Part shown: one piece after another, positions 9,747 through 21,351 of the stretch
Numbering within the stretch: the stretch's first letter is position 1
Layout of the letters: each line of letters opens with the position of its first letter
DNA from: Erwinia aphidicola
GTDB lineage: Bacteria; Pseudomonadota; Gammaproteobacteria; Enterobacterales; Enterobacteriaceae
Length of the DNA: 64,000 nt
Assembly: GCF_024169515.1 (NCBI RefSeq)
Contig: NZ_JAMKCQ010000001.1
Coordinates: 3,968,001 to 4,032,000, forward strand
Direction: 5' to 3'
Program-made: the position numbers and the translations under genes
Notes under the pieces: model-generated
The model's database searches: none
What the model saw: the letters and a program-made list of their open reading frames with translations, nothing else
Told to the model about the DNA's origin: nothing

Positions 9747-9864
9747 AATCTATCCTTTTAATGTTAATGGTGTTTAACCTGGTCCAGTGTATGCCATGCT
9801 TGAGGTGTGCGACAGTTTAAAATCCTTCATGCTGTCCAATTAGAATGAAATCAGGGAGCTGAGT

Positions 9865-10848
9865 ATGAGAGCAGTCAAGGTCTATCCGGAAAGCTGGCCG
9901 TTGCATAGCCCGTTTGTTATTGCCCGCGGCGCGCGCAGTGAGGCGGGCGTGGTGGTCGTGGAGCTGGAAGAGGATGGCATAAAAGGCGTCGGTGAATGCA
10001 CCCCTTATCCCCGCTATGGTGAAAGTGAAGCCTCCGTACTGGCGCAAATTACTCAGCTGCTGCCCGCGCTGCAACAGGGGATGGATCGCGCCCAGCTGCA
10101 GCACAGCCTGCCCGCCGGGGCGGCACGCAATGCCCTCGACAGCGCGCTGTGGAACCTGGAAGTGCAGCGCACGCAGCGCAGCCTCTGGCAGTTGACCGCC
10201 AGCGCGCAGCCCGCGGTGATTGACATGGCGCAGACCGTCAGCATCGACGGGCCGGAAATGATGGCCAGCAGCGCGCTGGCGCTGTGGGAGAACGGCGCCA
10301 GGCTGCTAAAAATCAAACTCGACGATCATCTGATCACCGAGCGCCTGGTGGCGATCCGCAGCGCGGTGCCGCAGGCGACGCTGATTGTCGACGCTAACGA
10401 ATCCTGGCACGGCGAAGGGCTGGCCGCGCGCTGCCAGCTGCTGGCCGACCTCGGGGTGGCGATGCTGGAGCAGCCGCTGCCTGCGGGCGATGATGCGGCG
10501 CTGGAAAACTTTATTCATCCCCTGCCGATCTGCGCTGATGAGAGCTGTCATACCGTCGACAGCCTGCCCGCACTGCGCGGGCGCTATGAGATGGTGAATA
10601 TCAAACTGGATAAAACCGGCGGCCTGACCGCCGCACTGGCGCTGGCCGCCGCCGCGCAGGCGCAGGGATTCGCCATTATGCTCGGCTGCATGCTGTGCAC
10701 CTCACGTGCGATCCGCGCCGCGCTGCCGCTGGTGCCTCAGGCGCGCTTTGTCGACCTCGACGGCCCGACCTGGCTGGCGGTGGATGCCGAACCAGTATTG
10801 CCCTTCAGCTGCGGGCGCATTGAGCTGTCACGGCTGCCAGCTGAGTAA
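9865..10848 (+). CDS. ycjG: L-Ala-D/L-Glu epimerase
   Basis: A 327-aa enolase-superfamily enzyme of the muconate-lactonizing subgroup. Visible signatures are KIKLDDH (the KxK pair of catalytic lysines, about residue 149), the metal-binding DANESWH and EQPLPAGDD segments, ICADES, and NIKLDKTGG carrying the second-barrel lysine. It epimerises L-Ala-D-Glu, a murein breakdown product, to L-Ala-L-Glu so that it can be hydrolysed. Its 3' end overlaps the convergent mpaA by 21 bp. Neighbours mpaA and mppA support murein peptide recycling. Confidence 0.93.
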   Translation: MRAVKVYPESWPLHSPFVIARGARSEAGVVVVELEEDGIKGVGECTPYPRYGESEASVLAQITQLLPALQQGMDRAQLQHSLPAGAARNALDSALWNLEVQRTQRSLWQLTASAQPAVIDMAQTVSIDGPEMMASSALALWENGARLLKIKLDDHLITERLVAIRSAVPQATLIVDANESWHGEGLAARCQLLADLGVAMLEQPLPAGDDAALENFIHPLPICADESCHTVDSLPALRGRYEMVNIKLDKTGGLTAALALAAAAQAQGFAIMLGCMLCTSRAIRAALPLVPQARFVDLDGPTWLAVDAEPVLPFSCGRIELSRLPAE

Positions 10849-11535
10849 ATCCACCAGGGCGCCGAGATAGTGCTCGGTGGCGGCATCGGCGGAAATCGGC
10901 GGGAACTCTGCCGTGATGCAGGGCACATCCAGATCGGCGCACCAGCTGCCAAACGAACCCGGGGTGGCATAGCCCACGCTGGTAACCAGCGGCAGGCCGG
11001 TTTTGCTCGCCAGCCAGTGCCCGAGCGGGCTGCTGTCCGGGTCTTCAATGCAGGCCAGCGGCTCGTGGAAGCTGACAATCCACGCCGGGGCAATCTGATG
11101 GATCAGCTGGCACAGCGCTTTGGTTTCCGGTTCAGACGCGGCGAAATCCCCGGTCGACAGCTGGACATCGCGCTCGTCGGCCGCACTATTCCAGCGGTAA
11201 ACCGTGTCACCGGGCTGCCAGTTGGCGGCAGGAAAATTACGATTCAGGTCAACCCCGTTAGCATTGGCGCGTAAGCCAAGCTGGCAGCCATCCGGATTTA
11301 CCGCCAGCACCACGTGGTGACGGCGGTGGCTGTCCTGCAGCGTGCGCATGGCGCATGAGAGGGTGACCACGGCGGCGTTCTCATCGCCGTGCGTACCGGC
11401 GAGGATCAGGCCACTCTCTTCATCCGCCATGGGCGCCGGGAACCACAGCAGCGGAGCACCCAGTACCGACTGTCCATAAGGTTGCGCCACGGCATCAAGA
11501 CGACCGCGCAGCGGTCTCGGGTGAAGTAACGACAT
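10828..11535 (-). CDS. mpaA: MpaA, murein peptide amidase A
   Basis: A 235-aa zinc carboxypeptidase of family M14. The zinc-binding HxxE is His49-Gly-Asp-Glu52 in AGTHGDEN, and NPDGCQLGLRANANGVDLN is the substrate-binding region typical of the family; the catalytic Glu is probably in ITAEFPP. The enzyme cleaves the gamma-D-Glu-meso-Dap bond in tripeptides from murein turnover, in the cytoplasm (no signal peptide). It precedes, divergently, mppA, which brings the tripeptide in. Confidence 0.92.
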   Translation of the reverse strand: MSLLHPRPLRGRLDAVAQPYGQSVLGAPLLWFPAPMADEESGLILAGTHGDENAAVVTLSCAMRTLQDSHRRHHVVLAVNPDGCQLGLRANANGVDLNRNFPAANWQPGDTVYRWNSAADERDVQLSTGDFAASEPETKALCQLIHQIAPAWIVSFHEPLACIEDPDSSPLGHWLASKTGLPLVTSVGYATPGSFGSWCADLDVPCITAEFPPISADAATEHYLGALVDLLSWQP

Positions 11536-11626
11536 CTACAGTGCTCCAGTTATTTAGCCAGTGATTAAGCTAGCACATTGCCCGCCAGCGTTCATCGCTC
11601 ACACAATGAATAAAATACTATTTACG

Positions 11627-11647
11627 CTGTAACAATCTGCGTTACAG
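11627..11647. promoter_or_regulatory. Perfect inverted repeat between mpaA and mppA
   Basis: CTGTAAC (11627-11633) and GTTACAG (11641-11647) are separated by seven bases. The symmetry and position, 59 bp before the mppA start and 92 bp before the mpaA start, suggest a transcription-factor site. No specific regulator is recognised; it is not a match to the TyrR box. Confidence 0.45.
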
Positions 11648-11705
11648 TCAGCCGTGAAAATAACCCGGCCGCACATCACGTTACGTTGCTTGCAAGGATA
11701 CCGTT

Positions 11706-13322
11706 ATGAGGAAATCGTCACCCTTTGCGCTGGCTGCTTTAGCGCTGGTTATCAGTTCTGTTACGCATGCTGCCGATGTTCCGGCGGGAACCCAGCTGGC
11801 CACGCGCCAGGAAATTGTCCGCCACATTAAAGATGAACCGGCTTCTCTCGACCCGGTAAAAGCGGTCGGGCTGCCGGAAATCCCGGTGATCCGCGATCTG
11901 TTTGAAGGTCTGACAAATCAGGATGCCAATGGGAAAATCATTCCCGGCGTCGCCACCGGCTGGCAGACCAACGATAACAAGACGTGGATTTTCACGCTGC
12001 GCAAAGATGCCCGCTGGTCAAACGGTGACACTGTCACCGCCGCCGACTTCGTTTACAGCTGGCAACGTCTGGTTGACCCAAAAAACAGCTCCACCTTTGC
12101 CTGGTTCGCGGAACTGGCGGGTATCGAGAATGCCGGGGCGATTATTAAAGGGCAGATGAGCCCGGATAAGCTCGGCGTCAGCGCGATGGATGCCACCCAT
12201 CTTAAAGTGACGCTCGACAAGCCGGTTCCCTATTTTGCCAGCCTGACCGCCAACTTTAGCCTGTTCCCGGTGCCGCAAAAAGTGGTCACGCAGTACGGTG
12301 ACCAGTGGACCAAAGCCGGAAATCTGGTTGGCAACGGGGCCTATCAGCTGCAAAACCGCGTGGTTAACGAGAAGCTGGAACTGGTTCGCAACCCGCACTA
12401 CTGGGACAACGCCCATACGGTGCTGACTAAAGTCACCTTCCTGCCGATTAGCGAAGAGTCCAGCGCTACCAAACGCTACCGCGCCGGAGATATTGATATC
12501 ACCGAATCCTTCCCAAAAGAGCTGTACGGCCTGCTGAAAAAGCAGATCCCGCATGAGGTTTACACCCCGGATCAGCTCGGCACCTATTACTATGCTTTCA
12601 ACACCCAGAAAGGCCCGACGGCCGACGTGCGCGTGCGTCAGGCGCTGAGCTGGAGCATCGATCGTAAAATCATCGCCGGCAAAGTGGTGGGAACCGGGGA
12701 GAAGCCCGCCTGGCACTTCACGCCGGACGTGACGGCCGGGTTCAAGCCGAAAGCCAGCTTTATTCAGCAGCACAGTCAGGAAGAGCTGAATGCCCAGGCT
12801 AAGGCGCTGCTGGCAGCGGCGGGCTATGGCCCGACGCATCCCCTCAACCTGACCCTGCTGTATAACTCTTCCGAAACGCACCAGAAGATTGCCATTGCCG
12901 TGGCCTCGATGTGGAAGAAAAACCTGGGCGTCAACGTCAAGCTGCAGAACCAGGAGTGGAAAACCTATATCGACAGCCGTAACAGCGGCAATTTCGATGT
13001 GATCCGCGCTTCCTGGGTTGGGGACTATAATGAGCCGTCTACCTTCCTCAGCCTGCTGACGTCCACGCACAGCGGCAACATTGCCCGCTTCAAAAGCAGC
13101 GAGTACGACGCGCTGATGGCGCAGGCCAGCCGGGAAACGGATGACAGCGTCCGCAACGATGATTACAACCGCGCCGAGCAGATGATCGCCGACCAGGCGC
13201 CGATAGCCCCGATCTATCAGTACACCAACGGCCGCCTGATCAAGCCTTATGTGCAGGGCTACCCGATGACTAACCCCGAAGACGTGGCGTATAGCCGCAC
13301 CCTGTATATCCTGAAGCACTGA
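11706..13322 (+). CDS. mppA: MppA, periplasmic murein peptide-binding protein
   Basis: A 538-aa OppA-family binding protein with a Sec signal peptide (MRKSSPFALAALALVISS to VTHAA, about 22 residues). The mature start (DVPAGTQLATRQEIVRHI), LVGNGAYQL and VRQALSWSIDR are characteristic. MppA binds L-Ala-gamma-D-Glu-meso-Dap and uses OppBCDF for entry. It is next to mpaA and ycjG, giving a compact recycling locus. A terminator-like hairpin follows at 13333. The size is within one residue of E. coli MppA; OppA itself is the main alternative, less likely because of the neighbours. Confidence 0.92.
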   Translation: MRKSSPFALAALALVISSVTHAADVPAGTQLATRQEIVRHIKDEPASLDPVKAVGLPEIPVIRDLFEGLTNQDANGKIIPGVATGWQTNDNKTWIFTLRKDARWSNGDTVTAADFVYSWQRLVDPKNSSTFAWFAELAGIENAGAIIKGQMSPDKLGVSAMDATHLKVTLDKPVPYFASLTANFSLFPVPQKVVTQYGDQWTKAGNLVGNGAYQLQNRVVNEKLELVRNPHYWDNAHTVLTKVTFLPISEESSATKRYRAGDIDITESFPKELYGLLKKQIPHEVYTPDQLGTYYYAFNTQKGPTADVRVRQALSWSIDRKIIAGKVVGTGEKPAWHFTPDVTAGFKPKASFIQQHSQEELNAQAKALLAAAGYGPTHPLNLTLLYNSSETHQKIAIAVASMWKKNLGVNVKLQNQEWKTYIDSRNSGNFDVIRASWVGDYNEPSTFLSLLTSTHSGNIARFKSSEYDALMAQASRETDDSVRNDDYNRAEQMIADQAPIAPIYQYTNGRLIKPYVQGYPMTNPEDVAYSRTLYILKH

Positions 13323-13332
13323 CCGCCGGAAA

Positions 13333-13356
13333 AAGCAGCAGTTCACGCTGCTGCTT
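13333..13356 (+). terminator. Hairpin after mppA
   Basis: AAGCAGCAG (13333-13341) pairs with CTGCTGCTT (13348-13356) across six bases. The T-run is weak (CTTATCC), so termination may be partial. Confidence 0.55.
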
Positions 13357-13419
13357 ATCCCATTGGTTTACGGGTATCACCCGCATAATTGCCCTATCGC
13401 GAACAACCCGGTATCCACG

Positions 13420-13740
13420 ATGAAACTGATCTGCCTGCTATCCCTTACCTTGCTCCTCAGCGGCTGTGCCGTAAAACGCTATCCCGCGTCGCCGCCGGTC
13501 AGTGCGGTGCAGGCCGACCAGCTCGACTGCAGCGGCATTCAGCAGCAGATCGCCGCGCAGCAGCAGGTGCAGCAGAAAATCGATAAAACCGCTGAGTTTG
13601 ACGGCCTGACGGTGGTGGGGGCGGCGCTCGACTTCGGCATCGGTAACGGCATTGCCAAAAGCCGGGCGCAGAAAGCCGCTACCCTGCGGGCGCAGCAGCT
13701 GCAGCAGCTGGCACAGGCCAGGTGCCACGCGGCGAGCTGA
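13420..13740 (+). CDS. Small lipoprotein, function unknown
   Basis: A 106-aa protein starting MKLICLLSLTLLLSGC, a lipoprotein signal with the lipobox LSGC (lipidated Cys16). Residues after the lipobox are Pro/Ser-rich, then a Gln-rich helical part (QQQIAAQQQVQQK), a hydrophobic Gly-rich stretch (VVGAALDFGIGNGIAK) that could be a membrane-contacting helix, and an Ala/Gln-rich C-terminus. An upstream ATG at 13363 is in frame but would bury the signal peptide, so I start at 13420. Not recognised as a named family. It overlaps nothing and lies between mppA and the bglG leader. Confidence 0.7.
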   Translation: MKLICLLSLTLLLSGCAVKRYPASPPVSAVQADQLDCSGIQQQIAAQQQVQQKIDKTAEFDGLTVVGAALDFGIGNGIAKSRAQKAATLRAQQLQQLAQARCHAAS

Positions 13741-13830
13741 AAATAAACCGAAATAAATCACGAGAGCTGTATCACAGTTCCGCCGCGCCGCGCTTGAGGC
13801 GGCGGGATTATGGATTATCGTGTGAACACT

Positions 13831-13860
13831 GGATTGTTACTGCATTTAAGCAGGCAAAAC
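13831..13860 (+). promoter_or_regulatory. RAT (ribonucleic antiterminator) in bglG leader
   Basis: The stretch begins GGATTGTTACTGCATT and ends CAGGCAAAAC, closely matching the BglG/LicT/SacY RNA target. Its 3' end overlaps the left arm of the terminator that follows, so BglG binding would stabilise the RAT hairpin and stop the terminator from forming. This makes bglG autoregulated. Confidence 0.92.
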
Positions 13861-13897
13861 CTGACCGCTGGAACTGCTCCGGCCGTCAGGTTTTTTT
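13859..13897 (+). terminator. Leader terminator of bglG
   Basis: ACCTGAC (13859-13865) pairs with GTCAGGT (13885-13891), followed by a T-run. Its left arm overlaps the RAT, giving the two exclusive structures of BglG-type antitermination. Confidence 0.88.
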
Positions 13898-13913
13898 GTT
13901 TTCAGGCCGGGAA

Positions 13914-14777
13914 ATGAAAATAGCGAAAGTACTGAATAATAATGTGGTGATCGTCCACGATGCACAGGGCCACGAACAGGTGGTGATGGGGCGCGGGCTG
14001 GCGTTTAAAAAACGCAGCGGCGACGATCTCGATCCCGCGCTAGTCGAGAAGACCTTTGCCCTGAAAAGCCAGCAGCTGAGCGGGCGGCTTAGCGAACTGC
14101 TGTCCGAAATTCCGCTGGAGGTGGTGATCGCCAGCGAGTGCATTATCGCCCAGGCCCGCCAGCAGCTGAAGGCCCCGCTGCATGAGAGCCTGGCGATTGC
14201 GCTGACCGATCACGTGAATTTTGCACTGCTGCGCCATCAGCAAAACTTGCCGATGCGCAACGTCCTGCAGTGGGAGATCCGCAGCCTCTATCCGCAGGAG
14301 TACGCGCTGGGGCTGGCGGCGCTGGATATCATCGAACAGCGCCTGCAGGTTCGCCTGCCGGATGATGAAGCCGGTTTTATCGCGCTGCACCTGGTCAACG
14401 CCCAGCTGGGCAGTGAGATGCCCGCGGTGATGCATATCACCAAATTTATGCAGGAGATCCTGCATATCGTCAAATATCAGCTGCAGCTCGATTATCAGAC
14501 CGAGGCGCTGAGCTACAACCGGTTTGTCACCCATCTGAAGTTCTTTTCCCAGCGCATGCTGGGTAAACGCGGTGTCTACAGCGACGATGAATCACTGCAC
14601 GACGTGGTGCGCGACCGTTATCCCGCCGCCTACAAGTGCGTTGAGAAGATTGACCGGCACATTATGAAAAACTATCAGTACACGCTGGGCAGCGAAGAGC
14701 GGATGTTTTTGACCATCCATATTGAGCGCGTCAGGAAAGAGACGCTGTCGCTGAAGGAAGAGCCGGACGAAGCGTAA
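13914..14777 (+). CDS. bglG: BglG-family transcription antiterminator
   Basis: A 287-aa protein with an N-terminal CAT RNA-binding domain (residues 1-56, MKIAKVLNNNVVIVHDAQGH) and two PRD domains (about 65-165 and 170-280). Conserved PRD histidines are visible (LTDHVNFAL, IALHLVN, TIHIERV). BglF phosphorylates and inactivates such proteins without beta-glucoside; sugar releases them to bind RATs. The start ATG at 13914 follows the leader terminator; a longer in-frame ORF from 13722 would read through the leader and is rejected. The gene is convergent with bglB-bglF instead of leading them as in E. coli. Confidence 0.93.
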   Translation: MKIAKVLNNNVVIVHDAQGHEQVVMGRGLAFKKRSGDDLDPALVEKTFALKSQQLSGRLSELLSEIPLEVVIASECIIAQARQQLKAPLHESLAIALTDHVNFALLRHQQNLPMRNVLQWEIRSLYPQEYALGLAALDIIEQRLQVRLPDDEAGFIALHLVNAQLGSEMPAVMHITKFMQEILHIVKYQLQLDYQTEALSYNRFVTHLKFFSQRMLGKRGVYSDDESLHDVVRDRYPAAYKCVEKIDRHIMKNYQYTLGSEERMFLTIHIERVRKETLSLKEEPDEA

Positions 14778-14781
14778 AAAG

Positions 14782-14801
14782 GCCGGGCAGAGGTGCCCGG
14801 C
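14782..14801 (-). terminator. Terminator between bglG and bglB
   Basis: GCCGGGCA (14782-14789) pairs with TGCCCGGC (14794-14801) around a four-base loop. On the minus strand it is followed by five Ts (14776-14780 read as A on plus), so it mainly terminates bglFB and may also slow bglG transcripts. Confidence 0.8.
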
Positions 14802-14807
14802 ACAGCA

Positions 14808-18211
<3,404 letters not shown>

Positions 18212-18216
<5 letters not shown>

Positions 18217-18241
18217 TTTGCCTGAGATTCAGTAACAATCC
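18212..18241 (-). promoter_or_regulatory. RAT (ribonucleic antiterminator) in bglF leader
   Basis: On the minus strand it starts GGATTGTTACTGAAT (from 18241) and ends CAGGCAAAACCTA, the same target as at 13831 with a few changes. It overlaps the first arm of the bglF leader terminator. It corresponds to the second RAT of the E. coli bgl operon. Confidence 0.92.
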
Positions 18242-18456
18242 TGTTTTGCTGCGCTGATATTTCCCCAGCGGCTGGCTGTTAGCAAGGGGAGAGGGCGGGA
18301 ATAACTTAATTTCGTGAGGCCGATCGCCTTTTAGCGCCCGGAGCAGGTTTGGAAATTGTCACCATTTTTAACCGCAGTCGCTAATTGTCAGATTTTGCTT
18401 AGGTGCCAGTACAGGCTAGACTGTATCGCATTGATTATGTTGAAACCGGGGTGAGC

Positions 18457-19440
18457 GTGGACGTTATTGCAGGTAAAGCACTACAGGTATCGGATGCCAT
18501 TATTTCATGTCAGTTAGATGGTAAGGGCGGGCTGATCCCGATTAATGACAGCGAGGTGCTCGACTGTGACCGCCCATGCTGGCTGCACCTCAACTATACC
18601 CACCGTGATAGCGCCGACTGGCTGATGTCGACCCCGCTGATCCCGGACAGCGTGCGCGACGCGCTCGGCGGCGACAGCATGCGCCCGCGCGTCAATCGCC
18701 TCAGCGATGGCACAATGATCACGCTGCGCAGCGTGAATCTGAACACGGACTCACGCCCGGACCAGCTGGTGGTGATCCGCGTATTTATCAACGACAGGCT
18801 GATTGTCTCAACCCGCCGCCGCAAAGTTTTTGCCATCGATGAAGTGCTGACCGACTTAAAAAATGGCAACGGTCCCACCGATGGCGGCAGCTGGCTGGTG
18901 GACGTTTGTGATGCCCTGACCGATCACGCCAGCGAATTTATCGAAGATCTGCATGACAAAATCATTGAGCTGGAGGATGCGGTGGTGGACCAGCAAATTC
19001 CGCCGCGCGGTGAGCTCTCCCTGATCCGCAAGCAGCTGATTATCATGCGCCGCTACATGGCGCCGCAGCGTGATGTCTTTTCGCGCATCGCCAGCGAGCG
19101 GCTGACGTGGATGAGCGACGACGATCGCCGCCGCATGCAGGATATCTCCGACCGGCTGGGCCGCGGTCTGGATGATCTGGATGCCAGCGTGGCGCGTACC
19201 GGCGTGCTGTCGGACGAAATCAGCACCGTCATGGCGGAAGCGATGAACCGCCGCACCTATACGATGTCGCTGATGGCGATGGTGTTTCTGCCAACGACCT
19301 TCCTGACCGGCCTGTTCGGGGTCAACCTTGGCGGCATTCCGGGCGGGGGGTGGCGTTATGGATTTGGCGCATTCTGCCTGCTGCTGGTGGTGCTGGTACT
19401 GGGCGTTGCCTGGTGGTTAAAAAAACGTAAATGGTTGTGA
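18457..19440 (+). CDS. zntB: ZntB, zinc transporter (CorA superfamily)
   Basis: A 327-aa 2-TM-GxN transporter. The large N-terminal cytoplasmic domain is mostly helical; two membrane helices near the C-terminus (about 270-292 and 303-321) flank the pore-mouth motif [10 protein letters not shown], which is GVN in ZntB in place of CorA GMN. It moves zinc across the inner membrane; older work described export, later structural work proton-driven import. The GTG at 18457 aligns with the E. coli start and gives the same length; GTG at 18451 and an ATG at 18403 are upstream in frame. It is followed by fnrS, as in E. coli. Confidence 0.94.
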   Translation: MDVIAGKALQVSDAIISCQLDGKGGLIPINDSEVLDCDRPCWLHLNYTHRDSADWLMSTPLIPDSVRDALGGDSMRPRVNRLSDGTMITLRSVNLNTDSRPDQLVVIRVFINDRLIVSTRRRKVFAIDEVLTDLKNGNGPTDGGSWLVDVCDALTDHASEFIEDLHDKIIELEDAVVDQQIPPRGELSLIRKQLIIMRRYMAPQRDVFSRIASERLTWMSDDDRRRMQDISDRLGRGLDDLDASVARTGVLSDEISTVMAEAMNRRTYTMSLMAMVFLPTTFLTGLFGVNLGGIPGGGWRYGFGAFCLLLVVLVLGVAWWLKKRKWL

Positions 19441-19486
19441 AAAAGCACATTGAGTCGAGAAATTGCCGTAGAAAAGGGAAGTAAAG

Positions 19487-19500
19487 CTGATCGACGTCAA
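19487..19500 (+). promoter_or_regulatory. FNR box of fnrS
   Basis: CTGAT-CGAC-GTCAA differs from the FNR consensus TTGAT-N4-ATCAA at two positions. Its centre is about 42 bp before the predicted fnrS start, the class II activator position. FNR would switch on FnrS without oxygen. Confidence 0.88.
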
Positions 19501-19535
19501 TAAACGTGGTGCGCAATCGGAGCAATATCACTCCC

Positions 19536-19654
19536 GCAGGTGAATGCAACGTCAAGCGATGGGCGTTGCGCTCCATATTGTCTTACTTCCTTTTTTGAAT
19601 TAATGCATAGCACATTTAATTCGTACGACGCCGGCATATAGCCGGCTTTTTTTT
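19536..19654 (+). ncRNA. fnrS: FnrS small regulatory RNA
   Basis: The sequence from GCAGGTGAATGCAACG through GGGCGTTGCGCTCC and the TCTTACTTCC single-stranded part is nearly identical to E. coli FnrS as I recall it, and it ends in a GCCGGC-ATATA-GCCGGC hairpin (19629-19646) with eight Ts. FnrS is an Hfq-dependent RNA made in anaerobiosis that represses mRNAs for aerobic functions such as sodB and maeA. It keeps the E. coli place after zntB. The RNA is about 119 nt long. Confidence 0.95.
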
Positions 19655-19719
19655 GCCCGTTTGCCAGCAGGCTGAGATGTCCTACGCTTAAGGTTCATGC
19701 AACACCTGAGGAGGAAGGC

Positions 19720-19875
19720 ATGTTCACTGACAGCACAAAAGCGATCCGCAGCTCGGAACCGCTGGGTGACCCGGTTCCCATTCCCGATCCCATCCCTGTT
19801 CCGCAACCGCTGCCCGATCCGCCGCCCGACAATCCCGACCCGTATCCGATTATTGACCCACCGCCACATCGTTAA
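19720..19875 (+). CDS. Proline-rich small protein (YnaL-like)
   Basis: A 51-aa ORF with a strong ribosome site (GAGGAGGAAGGC) just before ATG. After a short polar N-terminus, residues 14-50 are dominated by Pro, Asp and Ile/Val in a PxPDPxP pattern (PVPIPDPIPVPQPLPDPPP). The acidic proline repeats suggest an extended polyproline-like rod; there is no signal peptide or membrane segment. It resembles the proline-rich small protein family called YnaL in enterobacteria, which I recall only loosely, so no symbol is given. It lies between fnrS and ttcA. Confidence 0.7.
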   Translation: MFTDSTKAIRSSEPLGDPVPIPDPIPVPQPLPDPPPDNPDPYPIIDPPPHR

Positions 19876-20017
19876 AGCAGCGCAGGTCGTGTCGCGAGAG
19901 ACGGCCTGCCGGACAACGGATGTTTCCTGCCTGGCAAAACTTACGTATAATGCCCGCCTTAAAATTGTTACTTAAAGCAAGTCGTTCTCAGACTATCAGG
20001 GTCAAAATAAAGTGGTT

Positions 20018-20911
20018 ATGAATCAAGTCGATGTAAGAAAAGAAACCCTTGAGTTTAATAAGCTCCAGAAGCGTATCCGCAGAAATGTTGGCAACGCTAT
20101 CACTGATTACAACATGATCGAAGAGAACGACGTGGTGATGGCCTGCATGAGCGGCGGCAAAGATTCGTTTGCCATGCTGGATATTTTGATTGGCCTGCAA
20201 AAAGTGGCCCCGATCAAATTTGAGGTGATCGCCGTTAACCTGGACCAGAAGCAGCCCGGTTTTCCTGAGCATATCCTGCCAGCCTATCTCGATAGTCTGA
20301 ATATCCCGTATTACATCGTCGACAAAGACACCTACTCGGTGGTGAAAGAGAAGATACCGGAAGGCAAAACCACCTGCGGTCTCTGCTCCCGCCTGCGTCG
20401 CGGTACGCTTTACTCCTTCGCCGAGAAAATTGGTGCCACCAAAATCGCGCTGGGCCACCATATGGATGACATCGTTGAGACGCTGTTCCTTAACATGTTC
20501 CACGGCGCGCGCATGAAGGCTATGCCGCCTAAACTGCGCTCTGACGATGGTCGTAACGTCGTGATCCGTCCGCTGACCTACTGCCGCGAGAAAGACCTGA
20601 TCGCCTACGCTGAGCAGAAAGATTTCCCGATTATCCCGTGTAATCTCTGCGGCTCGCAGGAGAACTTACAGCGTCAGGCTATCAAGGCGATGCTGACCGA
20701 GTGGGATAAGAAGACTCCGGGCCGCGTGGAGAGCGTATTTAAATCGCTGCAAAACGTCAGCCCAAGCCAGCTGGCGGACCGTGAACTGTTTGACTTTGAA
20801 CAGCTGCCGCTTGACCGCAGCGGTGACCGCGCTGAGTACTCGTTTACCGAAGCCACCGTCTCTTCCACCAACATCGACAAATCGCTGTATATCGACGTGG
20901 CGAATCTGTAA
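20018..20911 (+). CDS. ttcA: TtcA, tRNA 2-thiocytidine synthetase
   Basis: A 297-aa PP-loop ATPase. The PP-loop is [10 protein letters not shown] (near residue 46). Cysteines in [12 protein letters not shown] and IPCNLCG match the residues that hold the iron-sulphur cluster. It thiolates cytosine 32 in certain tRNAs. I start at the second [12 protein letters not shown], since the first (20012) gives only two extra residues. The C-terminal tail differs from and is shorter than the E. coli protein. A -10-like TATAAT lies at 19946-19951. Confidence 0.93.
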   Translation: MNQVDVRKETLEFNKLQKRIRRNVGNAITDYNMIEENDVVMACMSGGKDSFAMLDILIGLQKVAPIKFEVIAVNLDQKQPGFPEHILPAYLDSLNIPYYIVDKDTYSVVKEKIPEGKTTCGLCSRLRRGTLYSFAEKIGATKIALGHHMDDIVETLFLNMFHGARMKAMPPKLRSDDGRNVVIRPLTYCREKDLIAYAEQKDFPIIPCNLCGSQENLQRQAIKAMLTEWDKKTPGRVESVFKSLQNVSPSQLADRELFDFEQLPLDRSGDRAEYSFTEATVSSTNIDKSLYIDVANL

Positions 20912-20964
20912 ACATTTAACCCTCCATCTACTATGCTTAATGCACTGCACAGATGGAGGTTGTC

Positions 20965-21105
20965 ATGTCGAAAGAGAGTCATAAAGAAGAGAGCAAGCCG
21001 CATCCGGCGAAGGATAACCCCAGCGAACACGGTGAAATACCGCGCACGCGTGACGGGAGCCAGGACGATAAAAAGGATCCTTACAAAGATCCGGCTAAGA
21101 AGTAA
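20965..21105 (+). CDS. Small hydrophilic protein, 46 aa, unknown
   Basis: The ORF has a good ribosome site (TGGAGG, six to eight bases before ATG) and encodes a highly charged, Lys/Glu/Asp/Pro-rich protein (begins MSKESHKEESKPHPAKDN, ends KKDPYKDPAKK) with no hydrophobic segment. Such composition suggests a disordered stress-type protein. A GC hairpin (21131-21157) follows. I do not recognise it. Support is the ribosome site and isolated position between ttcA and the next small gene. Confidence 0.6.
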   Translation: MSKESHKEESKPHPAKDNPSEHGEIPRTRDGSQDDKKDPYKDPAKK

Positions 21106-21130
21106 GCCGCGCTTAAATCATCTTAACCCT

Positions 21131-21157
21131 GCAAGGTTTGCACCCTGTGAACCTTGC
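21131..21157 (+). terminator. Hairpin after the 46-aa gene
   Basis: GCAAGGTT (21131-21138) pairs with AACCTTGC (21150-21157) over an 11-base loop; the following bases are TAATCCCCCCTTT, so the U-run is poor and termination is uncertain. Confidence 0.5.
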
Positions 21158-21263
21158 TAATCCCCCCTTTCTGCCGTAGTTTCTCCTGCGAGATGCTGAG
21201 ATTAATCTGAAAATATTTGCGTTTTCGCACCTTAAAAACGCGACATTTAATACCAGCCTTGTC

Positions 21264-21269
21264 TATAAT
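21264..21269 (+). promoter_or_regulatory. Possible -10 element before the 28-aa gene
   Basis: A perfect TATAAT lies 83 bp before the ATG at 21352. No clear -35 is seen at the standard spacing, so this is tentative. Confidence 0.4.
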
Positions 21270-21351
21270 CCGCCTGAAGACTTCCGTCTTATACAGTTAT
21301 TTAGCGATCAAATAGCTGAATCAGAACGAAAGTTCGGGAGAAGCAAAACGC

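Noticed and set aside
13722..13913. N-terminal extension of bglG
   Set aside because: The extra 64 codons overlap the RAT and terminator and lack homology to the CAT domain; the ATG at 13914 starts the domain exactly.
19600..19869. Minus-strand ORF opposite fnrS and the proline-rich gene
   Set aside because: It runs antisense to a recognised small RNA and a well-started small ORF and has no ribosome site or family features.
20933..21160. 75-codon ORF overlapping the 46-aa gene
   Set aside because: No ribosome site, basic shadow composition; the 46-aa frame has a clear Shine-Dalgarno.
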